In this document: positions 7,491 through 16,797 of the stretch, piece after piece
How positions within the stretch are numbered: the first letter of the stretch is position 1
How the letters are laid out: each line of letters opens with the position of its first letter
Origin: CBDBND01 sp965262665
Lineage (GTDB): Bacteria; Pseudomonadota; Alphaproteobacteria; Rhodospirillales; Rhodospirillaceae
Direction: 5' to 3'
NCBI GenBank assembly: GCA_965262665.1
Contig: CBDHFR010000002.1
Location: 496,001 to 560,000 of the forward strand
Length of the DNA: 64,000 bases
Translations under genes and position numbers: made by a program
The notes under the pieces: model-generated
Databases searched by the model: none
Told to the model about the DNA's origin: nothing
The model's input: the letters and a program-made list of their open reading frames with translations, nothing else

Positions 7491-8588
7491 CTAAGACGAC
7501 GCCAGTTTCTGGATCAGTGTTTCTTTGAGGATGGCGTTCCAGCCGCCACGGATTTTCGAGCCGGTGCCGAACTTATCGCCGTAGATGTCGCCAGGCATGG
7601 CGTCACTATGGAATATAAAGACTGGGAACCCCAGATAGGTCCATTGGCGGCTGCCGTCCTCCAGGTCCAACGTAGACCAATTGCCGATGGGCTGAACGCC
7701 GTCGGGCGCCGGCACCCGGGTCCAATTTTCCTCGACACACTGATCGTCACAGGTCTCGCGGCGAATCTGCTCGGGGTCATTGGTCAGGTAGTACAGCGTC
7801 ATGCGGTCTTGGTTCGCCATCACCGGTCCGATGTCGGTTTCCTGAAACGTCACCCAGGATGGCAGGGCAGGGGCCTGCTGCAGAACAACGACGTCCCATT
7901 GTCCGTCTGCGTCGGTGCCGTTCAAGGCCTCCGGCCGGAAGTCCCCCGCATAGGTAAACAACGGCTGGTCTTGGTAAACCCATTGGGCCAGTCCATCGTT
8001 GGTCTGGATGATGGTCCAGTTGTCGCTGACGGGGCGGGCCAGCCACGGCGCCTCCACCGGCCGCCAGGGTTTCATGCAGGCGGCATCGCAGGTCTCGGCA
8101 GACGGGGTGTAAATGGCATGACCGTCGAGGTCGGAGAGAATTTGCCCAAGCACGGACGCCTGGATGGAGATGTCCGGCGGCGTGTCCAAGGGTTCGTAGA
8201 GGACATCCCATAATCTGGATGCTTTTTCGCCAACGATGGCGCCCGGATGTGTGTCTTTCACGTAGGTATAAATAGGTTGCCCCTTGTACGCCCACTGAAG
8301 GGTCTGATTCGGCCGCTGGACAGTGGTCCAGTTATCAGAGGATGCTGCATTTACCGGAGCGATGACCGGCGGCCAAACCACGGCACAGTCGTCGATGCAC
8401 ACCGACGTGCCAGGCTGTTCCCGGTCCTGCTTAAAGGTATAGAGCGTCAACCCACCTTGATTGACGAACAGACGGCCAGCGCCCATGTCCCGGATGCTGA
8501 CTTCTGCGGGGAAAGCCTCTTGGGCGGAGACCACCGAAGACTGAAATAGCGCCAGGGCGCCAACGGCAGCCCCCAGATATGAATTCAT
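7491..8588 (-). CDS. Secreted COG4315/lipoprotein-15 repeat protein (minus operon, gene 4)
   Basis: A 365-residue exported protein with a signal peptide (cleaved after SVVSA) and three repeats of the 'secreted repeat of unknown function' type found in COG4315 lipoproteins. Each has a pattern like GLTLYTF...CxDxCxxxWPPV...NWTTVQR...QWAYKGQPIYTY. The paired cysteines (SVCIDDC, ETCDAAC, ETCDDQC) recur once per repeat. Last gene of the minus-strand operon. Its paralogue ends the mirrored plus-strand operon at 18219-19445. Role unknown; COG4315 proteins are periplasmic and often accompany redox proteins. Confidence 0.8.
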   Translation of the reverse strand: MNSYLGAAVGALALFQSSVVSAQEAFPAEVSIRDMGAGRLFVNQGGLTLYTFKQDREQPGTSVCIDDCAVVWPPVIAPVNAASSDNWTTVQRPNQTLQWAYKGQPIYTYVKDTHPGAIVGEKASRLWDVLYEPLDTPPDISIQASVLGQILSDLDGHAIYTPSAETCDAACMKPWRPVEAPWLARPVSDNWTIIQTNDGLAQWVYQDQPLFTYAGDFRPEALNGTDADGQWDVVVLQQAPALPSWVTFQETDIGPVMANQDRMTLYYLTNDPEQIRRETCDDQCVEENWTRVPAPDGVQPIGNWSTLDLEDGSRQWTYLGFPVFIFHSDAMPGDIYGDKFGTGSKIRGGWNAILKETLIQKLASS

Positions 8589-8621
8589 TGTCTGACTTTC
8601 GTCCTTGTTAAGGAGCGGTGG

Positions 8622-9956
8622 CTAAACCAAAACCTCGGTAATGGTCTTAGTCGTTTCCATGGAACCGGTGCCCCAGCGTTCGACTGGAATGCCCATGGCT
8701 TGCATAACGGTCAAGCCAATGCGGGAAATGGGATCGCCGTTGCCGACGATGTGCATTCCCGTCTTCAACCGACCGCCGCCCGTGCCAACGGTAATAATGG
8801 GAATGTTGTCGACCGAATGGACGCGGGAATTCCCCGTATCGGAGTTGGCAAAGATCAATGTGTTGTCGAGCAGGGTGCCGTCACCTTCGCGGACGTTCTT
8901 GAAGGCCTGAATAAAGGTGGCCAGCGCGTCCATGCTGACGACGTGCAATTCCGCCACCCGGCGCTGATAGCCGAGGCTGGAATCGATGGGCTCTTCATGG
9001 GTGAGGGTGTGATGGGTGAACGATTCACCGCGCATGCGCAGCAGCGACAGCGCCTGGGAATACAGCATGTTGAAAATGCGGGTCTGGTTACAGACCAAGG
9101 CCATCACCAGGATTTCCGTCAGCAGCCGATGGTTTTCCTGGGCAATGTGGATTTCAACACCGAGGTTTTCGTCTTCCGGCGGCGGTGTGGGAATGCCACA
9201 GGCTTCCGAGACATCCGGCTTTTGCATTTGCAGGTCGAGCTGATGCTCAAGCTGGCGGATAGAGGTGAAGTATTCATCCATGCGTGCCCGGTCGGCGGCG
9301 CCCAGGGTCTGCATGAAGTCCTTGCTTTCCTCATGGACAGCGGACAGCACACTGCTGCGTACCATTACGCTGGGCGCCGGTTTGAAGTCCGCCTGGTTGG
9401 GGTCGACAAATCCGGCTCCGAAGACGCGCTGATAAAAGGCCAACGGGGAAACGTCGGCTGCATTGCGGCTGGTGGAGTTTCTAAAGGTATAGCTGTCCCG
9501 TGAATTGCCTGTGCTGGCAAGGTCAAGGGAGCGGAAACGGGTATTGCTGGCAATCTGATCGGCAATGATCACATCCAGTGTCGGCTCGGGTGTATCGCCG
9601 AAGGAGTGGGGCACAGTCCCCGTCTTGGCCGCAACCCAGCCGGTGAAGTGAACCGCGCTTGGTTTGCCGTCCAATGGGGTATTGAAGGCATTGAAGTAGT
9701 TGAGATCGTTCTTATACGGGACGAGCGGTTGGGTTTCTTCCAGGAAGTTGATTTCCGTCGTGCCGTCCATGGCGATGCCGCGGCCCGGGGTATGGCCCAG
9801 TCCCCAAAACCATGAGCCGAAGCGGACCGGTATGGGCGCACCGGATGCCAAGGCCGTGCCGCTGCCGTTGAGGAAGCAATCAAGAAAGGGCAGACCGACG
9901 GCTACGGCACTACCGCCGAGCGTTCCTCTCAAAAAGGAGCGGCGATTGGTCTTCAT
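8622..9956 (-). CDS. DUF1552 family protein, Tat-exported (minus operon, gene 3)
   Basis: A 444-residue protein starting with a twin-arginine signal (TNRRSFLRGTLGG) followed by GLPFLDCFLNGSG. The body matches DUF1552, with FGSWFWGLGHTP, a mid-protein block SVLSAVHEESKDFMQTLGAA and the C-terminal TLLDNTLIFANSDTGN and MHIVGNGDPISRIGLTVMQA. It has a strong ribosome site (AGGAGG, 8 bases). The ATG overlaps the stop of the DUF1592 gene, so the two are translationally coupled. DUF1552 and DUF1592 genes are commonly paired, mainly in planctomycetes and myxobacteria. Biochemical activity unknown; probably periplasmic. Confidence 0.85.
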   Translation of the reverse strand: MKTNRRSFLRGTLGGSAVAVGLPFLDCFLNGSGTALASGAPIPVRFGSWFWGLGHTPGRGIAMDGTTEINFLEETQPLVPYKNDLNYFNAFNTPLDGKPSAVHFTGWVAAKTGTVPHSFGDTPEPTLDVIIADQIASNTRFRSLDLASTGNSRDSYTFRNSTSRNAADVSPLAFYQRVFGAGFVDPNQADFKPAPSVMVRSSVLSAVHEESKDFMQTLGAADRARMDEYFTSIRQLEHQLDLQMQKPDVSEACGIPTPPPEDENLGVEIHIAQENHRLLTEILVMALVCNQTRIFNMLYSQALSLLRMRGESFTHHTLTHEEPIDSSLGYQRRVAELHVVSMDALATFIQAFKNVREGDGTLLDNTLIFANSDTGNSRVHSVDNIPIITVGTGGGRLKTGMHIVGNGDPISRIGLTVMQAMGIPVERWGTGSMETTKTITEVLV

Positions 9957-11647
9957 GACTTATCCTCCTGCATGGACGATGAACCGGCACCATTTAATGC
10001 AGCGGTCGTGTCCACTTGCGGTGGAGCGACGCGATAAAAAGCATCGCTCAACACCATTTCCCGAAGCAGTTCAGGGACTTTATAACCCTTTTCGGCAAAC
10101 TTTTCTTCCAAGAACGCCATCCATTGCCGCTCAGAGGGCACGGGAGACCGGCCTGTGGCGTAGGCATAGAGCCGGTTTACGACGCAGGCCGGGGCCGAGG
10201 GGTTTTGCCGCAGGGCCGCACCCAAGCCCACCGCATCGCCAAACGGGATGCCGTCAAGCTCGCCGGTGGGGTCGATCGGCGTTTCGTTTTCCGTGGTCCG
10301 AAACTGCCCGGCGCCGTCAAATTGCTCCATGGCCAAACCAATTGGATCCATCAGTTTATGGCAACCCGCGCAACTGGCTTCTTTGTTGTGCACGTCGAGC
10401 CGCTGGCGTGCCGTCCGGTTGATGGGATTGGTGTCATCGTTGAAATCGGAAAAATCCACATCGCCCGGAGGCTCGGGAATCTTTTGACACAATAAATGTT
10501 CACGCACAGCCTGGCCGCGCAATGTCGGTGAACTCTTGCCTGGGTGCGAAAATAGGGCTTGAAAACTCAGTTGGGTGTGGATGCCAGCCCATGGACTGTT
10601 CTCGGGAAACTCATAGGGCATCCAACCAACAGGGTTTTCCACCGGCACGCGGTAAATGGGACCCAGGGCGCCACTGATGAAAGTTTTCCTGGTGGTGAAT
10701 ATGTCCCGGTAATCTGCCTCTTCTTCAATGAGCAGATGAGTCAATGTGCGCAGTGTTTGCTCTCTGGCATGATCGGCAACGTCCATAACAAACGCCGGAT
10801 AGATCACCGGATCTTTCTCAAGGACCTCGAACCGCTCGAACTCAAGCATGTCTTCGAAGAAGGCCTGTAGTCCGTCCTCGATCCGAACGGAGGCGATCAT
10901 CCGTTCGAACTGTGTTTCCAGTCCTTTTTCCGTATCCAATTCGCCGGCTGCGGCGGCATTCAACAGCACTGCATCAGGCGTCGTGTTCCACAGTAAAAAG
11001 CTTAGCCGGGATGCTTTGGAATAGGCGTCCAAACGGTAAAGGCCCGGCCGGCCCGGATCGGGTTCCGTCGTTTCATTGACGTATAGAAACTTTGGCGACA
11101 CCAACATGCCGGACAAGCCATAAGCCAACCCTTGATAGAAGTCGCCCAGGGTGTCTCCTGCGGACCCCGCTGCATCCGTATACAAATCACGTTCGGCGTC
11201 CGTCAGCGGACGGCGAAACAGAAACCGGCCGACGGTTGTGAAAAACTGGTCTGCGCAGGCCGGATCACTGCGGGTCGCAGACTGAGGTTCGCACGACACG
11301 AGGGTCTTGCGATTCTGCTCGTCAACCACCTGCAAGGCAATGGACCGGCTCAATGCTTCATAGCGCTCCAAAGCGGCCGGTGTGATGATTGCGCTGCTCG
11401 CTCCCAAAGCCAGCAGACCGTCGATGCGTTCCAGGGGGTCAAACCGGCCGGCGACAATGATGTGACGGCCGAACACATCCCTGATGGTGTTACGGTATTG
11501 ATCCTCGGTCAGTCGGCGCAATTGTGCGTCACCACCGTCCGTCAAGGGTTCGCTCTCACCGCATCCGCTCAGTGCAAAGAGGAGCGCAGCCAGAAGTGTT
11601 GCCGTTATCGCCTTTGTTTTATTCACCAGGGTCGCCTCAAACATCAC
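9953..11647 (-). CDS. DUF1592-type lipoprotein with cytochrome-like motif (minus operon, gene 2)
   Basis: A 564-residue protein with a lipoprotein signal (LLAALLFALSGCGESE). Domains follow the PSD/PSCyt order: LRRLTEDQYRNTIRDVFG (DUF1587-like, residues ~42-60), a DUF1595-like block (FLFRRPLTDAERDLY), DUF1592 (SRLSFLLWNTTPDAVL), DUF1588 with a single haem-binding motif CAGCH near residue 430, and DUF1585 at the end. The start is GTG 11647, or ATG 11644, overlapping the stop of the upstream gene. Paralogue at 15115-16797. Probably a membrane-anchored periplasmic electron carrier or oxidase of unknown substrate. Confidence 0.85.
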   Translation of the reverse strand: MMFEATLVNKTKAITATLLAALLFALSGCGESEPLTDGGDAQLRRLTEDQYRNTIRDVFGRHIIVAGRFDPLERIDGLLALGASSAIITPAALERYEALSRSIALQVVDEQNRKTLVSCEPQSATRSDPACADQFFTTVGRFLFRRPLTDAERDLYTDAAGSAGDTLGDFYQGLAYGLSGMLVSPKFLYVNETTEPDPGRPGLYRLDAYSKASRLSFLLWNTTPDAVLLNAAAAGELDTEKGLETQFERMIASVRIEDGLQAFFEDMLEFERFEVLEKDPVIYPAFVMDVADHAREQTLRTLTHLLIEEEADYRDIFTTRKTFISGALGPIYRVPVENPVGWMPYEFPENSPWAGIHTQLSFQALFSHPGKSSPTLRGQAVREHLLCQKIPEPPGDVDFSDFNDDTNPINRTARQRLDVHNKEASCAGCHKLMDPIGLAMEQFDGAGQFRTTENETPIDPTGELDGIPFGDAVGLGAALRQNPSAPACVVNRLYAYATGRSPVPSERQWMAFLEEKFAEKGYKVPELLREMVLSDAFYRVAPPQVDTTAALNGAGSSSMQEDKS

Positions 11648-12822
11648 TGTGTGCTGGCAGCCAGCCGTTTTTCTTCGGGCTGAGGGGAAAGTGAAGACGT
11701 CTTCGGTTCGTCATCCTTTGGAGAGATAACGAACGCTGGTATGGCTTCTATGGAATAGGACGACGAGAGAGCCGTGCAGTTTCCAGTTTCCGGGTCGGGA
11801 TAGCCGTCAGCCAATTGATGGGCGGCTATATACATGGCGGGGCAACTGAATTGTCCGGTGACGGCCATGTATCCACCCTTACGGAAGTAACTCCAGAAGT
11901 TCTCGACGTCCCGGTATCCGGCGATCATGCCTTTCACCCGCTCATCCGCGTTTGCCAAATTCAATTCCAAACGCATGTCTTTGAGGTCAATCTCGGAATG
12001 AGTGAGATTGCCGTAATAGGGTAGGGAGGCATGAATGGGGTCCGTGGTCAGGACCCCGTCAACAATCTGGCCTCGGGCTGGTTTGCCATAACCGGGAATG
12101 TCGTGAACGCGATAGCTCGCATAAGGCAGAATTTCGCCTTGTGTATCCTTGGGCAAGACATCATTGGCGCGGTGCATACGCACGGTTACGTTGTCGTCAT
12201 TGAGTTTGTCGTCGACGCCGGTGATTTCGATCAGGATCACACCTTGCGAGGTGTCGATCAGTTCACCATTGGCATTGGTTTCGATGTAGCCGCTGTCACG
12301 CCAGCCGTAGACGCATCCCAGCAGGCGGTACATCTGGTTGTCGATCCCCTGTGCACCGTCCGGCGACATAAAGTTGTTATGACTGCATGTCTTAGGTGTT
12401 GGGTTGCCGTCCGCATTGCCGTCTAAGTTCATACCGTAAGAGATCTTGCCTTCGACCAGCTTGAGCGGCGGGTCCTGGACAATGGTCGGCATGGCACAGA
12501 CATCTTCGCCTTTGGGTCCCCGATGGGCCGACATGTCCCGACGGATCGCAGTGACTGGTTCGATGTCACCCCCGTCCGTGAGTTCGTCCCGCACAGCGGG
12601 GTCCAGACTCTTCCACCAGATTTCGTCGTTGCCCACGGCCAGTCCCCGCGGGCACTCCTTCATATATTTGGTCTCATAAATGGAGGTGTAAAAAGAGACC
12701 ACAACAAAGCCCAGGGTCTCTTCTGTGTCGGTTTCGGCCAGTGCAGACGTCGCGCCAAACCCGGACGCCAAAGCGGTGAGACCGGCAACTGCGATGTGTT
12801 TTGAAATGAAAGGCTTCATCAT
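11644..12822 (-). CDS. Exported protein of unknown family (minus operon, gene 1)
   Basis: An exported protein of about 392 residues. The ATG at 12822 is preferred because AGGAG sits 10 bases upstream; a GTG at 12831 would lie almost on the ribosome site. Signal peptide to ATSALA, then LGFVVVSFYTSIYETKYMKE, NDEIWWKSLDPAVRDEL, GIDNQMYRLLGCVYGW and LADGYPDPETGNCTALSSSY. Eight or more cysteines suggest disulfides. No family recognised. The paralogue at 13862-15070 shares all these blocks. First gene of an operon continuing into DUF1592, DUF1552 and COG4315. Confidence 0.75.
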   Translation of the reverse strand: MMKPFISKHIAVAGLTALASGFGATSALAETDTEETLGFVVVSFYTSIYETKYMKECPRGLAVGNDEIWWKSLDPAVRDELTDGGDIEPVTAIRRDMSAHRGPKGEDVCAMPTIVQDPPLKLVEGKISYGMNLDGNADGNPTPKTCSHNNFMSPDGAQGIDNQMYRLLGCVYGWRDSGYIETNANGELIDTSQGVILIEITGVDDKLNDDNVTVRMHRANDVLPKDTQGEILPYASYRVHDIPGYGKPARGQIVDGVLTTDPIHASLPYYGNLTHSEIDLKDMRLELNLANADERVKGMIAGYRDVENFWSYFRKGGYMAVTGQFSCPAMYIAAHQLADGYPDPETGNCTALSSSYSIEAIPAFVISPKDDEPKTSSLSPQPEEKRLAASTQ

Positions 12823-13230
12823 GTTCGCCACTCTCCTCTACCTAATGGAAATAGGACCGACTTCACCTTTGGTCAAACGGTTCTGGTCAGGCCGTAAGAT
12901 GCTTAAATTCCTCAGTAAATTAAATCTCGTTTCACACTCATGGCCACCTGTTGCACCATTAACTAGATAAACAAAGTCACATCGCTAAGTAAATTCACGG
13001 TTCACCGGGTTAGGTATACCCCCGCGCCGGGGCCGACAATCCATCCCTATGCAGCACGGTTGGGATTGATCACAGGACGAACAGGTTCCCTCAAAAAAGC
13101 CCAAAATCCTGGGTAAAAATGGTCGGACACGCAAGGCCGACTGGACAATCTTCCTGGTGCCACGGTATGGGCGGGCACACCGAGTGACCGAGACCCTTTA
13201 AACCCGTGTGAATAAGCGAGTGAGAGACCG
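12823..13230. promoter_or_regulatory. Divergent control region between the mirror operons
   Basis: About 400 bases between two outward-facing operons, with no gene. It is AT-rich on the left (12900-13000, with TAAATTAAATC and AGTAAATTCAC) and contains a GC palindrome near 13021-13035. Promoters for both operons must lie here or upstream of 13862. No operator can be named with confidence. Confidence 0.5.
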
Positions 13231-13698
13231 TTGGACCGCGCATTTCATCGATCAGCTGTTGTTGTTCTGACCCTGCTGCTTGTTTTGCCGGTGAGTGCGC
13301 AGGATTACTCGGGCACGGAGGGGCCACCGATTAAGTTTCTCGCTGCTCCCCTGATGGCCGATGAGCAAAGTGCGCCGACGGAAAGTCCGGGGTCTGGCCG
13401 GGCAGAGTTTGTCCTTGACCGGCCTACCCAGCGCCTGGAGTGGACAGTGACTTACGAAAATCTAACCTCTCAGGCCGTTGCCGCCCATGTCCATGGACCT
13501 CAGACTCCCGGCGGCAATGCCGGTATTCTGTTTGATCTGGCGCCTGACGGTATGAAGAGCCCTTTGGTCGGTTCTTATGTTCTCAATGATGGCGAGCTTG
13601 AATATCTGCTGACAGGGCGCATGTATGTGAACATCCACACCACTAAGTACCCGCCGGGTGAACTTCGGGGACAGGTTATGCGCCAGAGGCCCGAGTGA
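13231..13698 (+). CDS. Secreted CHRD-domain protein
   Basis: A 155-residue exported protein. The start is a TTG preceded by GAGAG. Signal peptide to LPVSAQ, then a CHRD domain: RAEFVLDRPTQRLEWTVTYE, VAAHVHGPQTPGGNAGILFD, LTGRMYVNIHTTKYPPGELR and GQV. CHRD domains are small beta-rich extracellular modules of unclear function. First gene of the plus-strand operon; the minus operon lacks an equivalent, though a second CHRD gene lies at 21040-21504. Confidence 0.8.
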   Translation: MDRAFHRSAVVVLTLLLVLPVSAQDYSGTEGPPIKFLAAPLMADEQSAPTESPGSGRAEFVLDRPTQRLEWTVTYENLTSQAVAAHVHGPQTPGGNAGILFDLAPDGMKSPLVGSYVLNDGELEYLLTGRMYVNIHTTKYPPGELRGQVMRQRPE

Positions 13699-13861
13699 AA
13701 AACCGCGAAAATAACCCGTTTCTCCAGGGTTTGGGGCGTTCACACGGCGCTCACCCGAGGACATGAACATAGCCGTCAGGCGAAGAAAAGCGTATGCACA
13801 GATCAGCGAAAACTCAACGATTCAAAAGATTTGGCTGTTGTTTCAGCGGGGTAACAGTGAA

Positions 13862-15070
13862 ATGACGAGAACCACAATGTCCACCATCTGGTCTTATTTG
13901 TTTGCGGCTCTTATGGGCGGGGGTGGGGTTGTCAGTGTGATGGCTCACGGCCCTGTCTTGGCAGCGGATGTGGTCGCACCAGCAACGGCAGCAACCGGTG
14001 ATGCGACATCCGGTGCGACCAAATCCCGCACTTTGGGATTTGTCGTCAAAGATTTCATGCCAGCCGTTTATGAAACAAAGTTCATGGATGAATGTCCGGC
14101 CGGTCTCAATATCAGCAATGACGAAATCTGGTGGCGGAAACTGACCAAAGAGCAGCGCACTGAGCTGACCCAGGATGGCTTGATCACTACCTTGGACCGG
14201 TGGTTCAATGCCGTTCGTCGCGGACCCAATGGCGAAGACATTTGTATCAATCCACATTTGATTACAGACGATCCGCCTTTGCTCACGGTCGAAGGGTCAA
14301 CGTCTTTCGGTGTCAATCTCGACGGCAATGTGGACGGTAGCGCTACAACAAATATCTGTTCCCATGAAAACTTCACCAGTCCTGACGGCCTTCCCGGGAT
14401 CGACAATCAACTCTATCGGTTGATTGGGTGCATCTACGGTTACCGCGAACAGGGTGTGATCGACATCAACGCCAATGAGATGCGCCGGACTAGCGGATTG
14501 GCTATGATCCTCATTGAAGTGAGTGATGTGGACGACGTACGCAACGACGATGATGTCACCGTCACCTTTTATCGGTCCGTTGATCAGTTTCCACTCGACA
14601 GCGCCGGGCAAGTCATCCCGTTTTCCAGTTACCGGGTCGATTATACCGCTAACGGTCCCCGCTACGGGGACTCACTCAAAGGGTCCATCGTTGATGGCGT
14701 ATTGCAAGCAGGCTCGGGTGATGTGCGTCTGCCCTATTACGGCAACTACAACTACATGCACCCCGTCATTCGCGGTATGCAGATCCGGCTTGAAATATCT
14801 GAAGATGGCACCAATGCCCCGGGTATGCTCGCCGGTTATTACGATTTGGAACAGTACCTGTATTTGACAGGCGGTCTCGGTCCGGTCATCTCAACCGGAA
14901 ACTTCAGTTGCCCAGCGTTCTTTGAAGCTGCGAAGCGCATGGCAGATGGATATCCCGATCCTGAAACTGGCGAATGTACTCACATCTCGTCGGCTTTTGA
15001 GGTCAACACCTTCGCGGCGTTTATTGTTCATCCCAAACACGTAAACGAGACGGAAACAGCCGGGCGTTGA
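13862..15070 (+). CDS. Exported protein of unknown family (plus operon)
   Basis: A protein of about 402 residues, paralogous to the gene at 11644-12822. The ATG at 13862 is chosen because it directly precedes the signal peptide (IWSYLFAALMGGGGVVSVMA). Shared blocks are LGFVVKDFMPAVYETKFMDE, NDEIWWRKL, GVNLDGNVDG, GIDNQLYRLIGCIYGYREQG and MADGYPDPETGECTHISSAF. No catalytic motif recognised. The long region of shared order with its partner suggests a dedicated periplasmic component of the module. Confidence 0.75.
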   Translation: MTRTTMSTIWSYLFAALMGGGGVVSVMAHGPVLAADVVAPATAATGDATSGATKSRTLGFVVKDFMPAVYETKFMDECPAGLNISNDEIWWRKLTKEQRTELTQDGLITTLDRWFNAVRRGPNGEDICINPHLITDDPPLLTVEGSTSFGVNLDGNVDGSATTNICSHENFTSPDGLPGIDNQLYRLIGCIYGYREQGVIDINANEMRRTSGLAMILIEVSDVDDVRNDDDVTVTFYRSVDQFPLDSAGQVIPFSSYRVDYTANGPRYGDSLKGSIVDGVLQAGSGDVRLPYYGNYNYMHPVIRGMQIRLEISEDGTNAPGMLAGYYDLEQYLYLTGGLGPVISTGNFSCPAFFEAAKRMADGYPDPETGECTHISSAFEVNTFAAFIVHPKHVNETETAGR

Positions 15071-15114
15071 CGCCATTGCCTCTTTGGCGACCGTTCGAAT
15101 TCAGGAGTTAGACG

Positions 15115-16797
15115 TTGGAGTTTAGAACTTACAGTTTTAAAGGCGTTATCGCTGCCGCGGTATCGATGGTGATGTTGTCTGCGTGTGGTGAAAGTGAGCC
15201 GCAGACCAGCGGCGCGCAACCGGATATGCGGCGACTAACAACTGAACAATACCGCAACGTCATCCACGATGTTTTTGGTGAGCACATCGAAATTGCTGGC
15301 CGATTTGACCCACTGGTGCGGACGGACGGCCTGTTCGCTGTTGGCGCCCGCAGCGCTCCGATCACGCCGAAGGGTTTTGAAGAATTTTATAATGTAGCGC
15401 GTTCGGTCTCGCGCCAGGTCGTCAATGAAGAGAACCGTCTGGTTCTCATTCCATGCGAGCCGGCCGACGCTAACCGTGCCGATGAGTCCTGCAGTCGGCA
15501 GTTCTTTACTGAAGTTGGACGCCTTCTTTACCGGCGCCCCTTGATGGACTCGGAACTTGAAACAGCTGTCGCAGCAGCCAACAAGGTCGCTGATGAACTT
15601 GGGGGTTTTTATGATGGCATAGAGTTCGGTTTGACCGGTCTTCTTGTCACACCCAGTTTTCTTTTCATTATTGACGAAACAGAAGCGCATTCGTCCGCAC
15701 CCAGCGGTGTTCGATTAACGGCCTATGCCAAAGCGTCACGACTGAGTTTTCTTCTGTGGGATACGTCGCCGGATGACATGCTCTTGCACGCAGCGGCTTC
15801 TGGTGAATTGCATACGGACAAGGGTTTATCCCGGCAAGTTGAGCGGATGATGAACTCAGTTCATGTCGAGCGGGGGGTTCGCGCCTTCTTCGAGGATTTC
15901 CTCGACTTGGAAAAATTCGATAACTTAGAAAAAGACACGATTATTTATCCAGCCTTCAGCATAAACGCAGCGGAAAGTGCCAAAGAGCAGTTGCTTTTAA
16001 CGCTGGTCGATCACACCGTCCGTCAAGATGCGGCGTATCCGGAAATTTTTACGACCCGCAAGACCTTCATCGATGAACATCTTGGGCGAATCTACAAAGT
16101 GGCGCTCTCACGTCCCGATGGCGGCTGGGAGGCCTACGAATTTCCCGCCGATGACAACCGTGCCGGTATTCTGACGCAAATGGGTTTTCTGTCTCTTTAC
16201 TCTCACCCCGGCCGTAGCTCAGCGACCTTGCGCGGAAAGGCGGTGCGAGAATTGTTGTTATGCCAAAAGGTCCCTGATCCGCCTGGGGACGTGGATTTCT
16301 CCATCTTTAATGATCCCGCATTACCGAACTTTACGGCGCGTGATCGTCTAACGGCTCATTCAACAGTGCCATCCTGTGCTGGTTGCCACAAAATCACCGA
16401 CCCCATTGGCCTCGGCTTTGAACAGTTTGACGGGATTGGACAGTTTCGTGTCGCCGAGCAGGGCAAAATAATCGATCCTTCCGGAGACCTAGACGGCCAA
16501 GCGTTTTCCGACGCTAAGACGCTGGCCCAATCCATGCATGACCATCCCGGTACAACGGCTTGCCTGACCAATCAGCTGTATTCCTATGCGGCCGGGCGTG
16601 CGCCTGAGCGTGAGGAAAGAGAATTCATGCGCTATCTCGAAGCAAAATTTACCGAATCAGGGTATAGTCTCCGAAGCTTGCTTCGTGACATCGCCACAAG
16701 CGAAGCCGTGTATGCTGTGACCCGACCCGAGACTGGCCCGGACGGTATGCGGGCAGCAGCCCTTAAAAACTCTTCCCGTAAGGAGCGCGGATCATGA
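15115..16797 (+). CDS. DUF1592-type lipoprotein with cytochrome-like motif (plus operon)
   Basis: A 560-residue paralogue of the 9953-11647 protein. It starts at TTG 15115 behind CAGGAG. Lipoprotein signal with SMVMLSACGESEP, then MRRLTTEQYRNVIHDVFG, LLYRRPLMDSELE, SRLSFLLWDTSPDDML, and a CAGCHKITDPIGLGFEQFDG block carrying one haem site. The stop overlaps the start of the DUF1552 gene (ATGA), exactly as in the mirror operon. Periplasmic and membrane-anchored by inference. Confidence 0.85.
   Translation: MEFRTYSFKGVIAAAVSMVMLSACGESEPQTSGAQPDMRRLTTEQYRNVIHDVFGEHIEIAGRFDPLVRTDGLFAVGARSAPITPKGFEEFYNVARSVSRQVVNEENRLVLIPCEPADANRADESCSRQFFTEVGRLLYRRPLMDSELETAVAAANKVADELGGFYDGIEFGLTGLLVTPSFLFIIDETEAHSSAPSGVRLTAYAKASRLSFLLWDTSPDDMLLHAAASGELHTDKGLSRQVERMMNSVHVERGVRAFFEDFLDLEKFDNLEKDTIIYPAFSINAAESAKEQLLLTLVDHTVRQDAAYPEIFTTRKTFIDEHLGRIYKVALSRPDGGWEAYEFPADDNRAGILTQMGFLSLYSHPGRSSATLRGKAVRELLLCQKVPDPPGDVDFSIFNDPALPNFTARDRLTAHSTVPSCAGCHKITDPIGLGFEQFDGIGQFRVAEQGKIIDPSGDLDGQAFSDAKTLAQSMHDHPGTTACLTNQLYSYAAGRAPEREEREFMRYLEAKFTESGYSLRSLLRDIATSEAVYAVTRPETGPDGMRAAALKNSSRKERGS

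Noticed and set aside
7476..8213. Long plus-strand open frame of 245 codons opposite the COG4315 gene
   Set aside because: It is antisense to a gene with a clear signal peptide and repeat structure; its product has no recognisable family features.
8700..9503. Plus-strand frame of 267 codons opposite the DUF1552 gene
   Set aside because: Shadow of a well-supported gene in the mirror operon, with no ribosome site and a composition typical of antisense reading.
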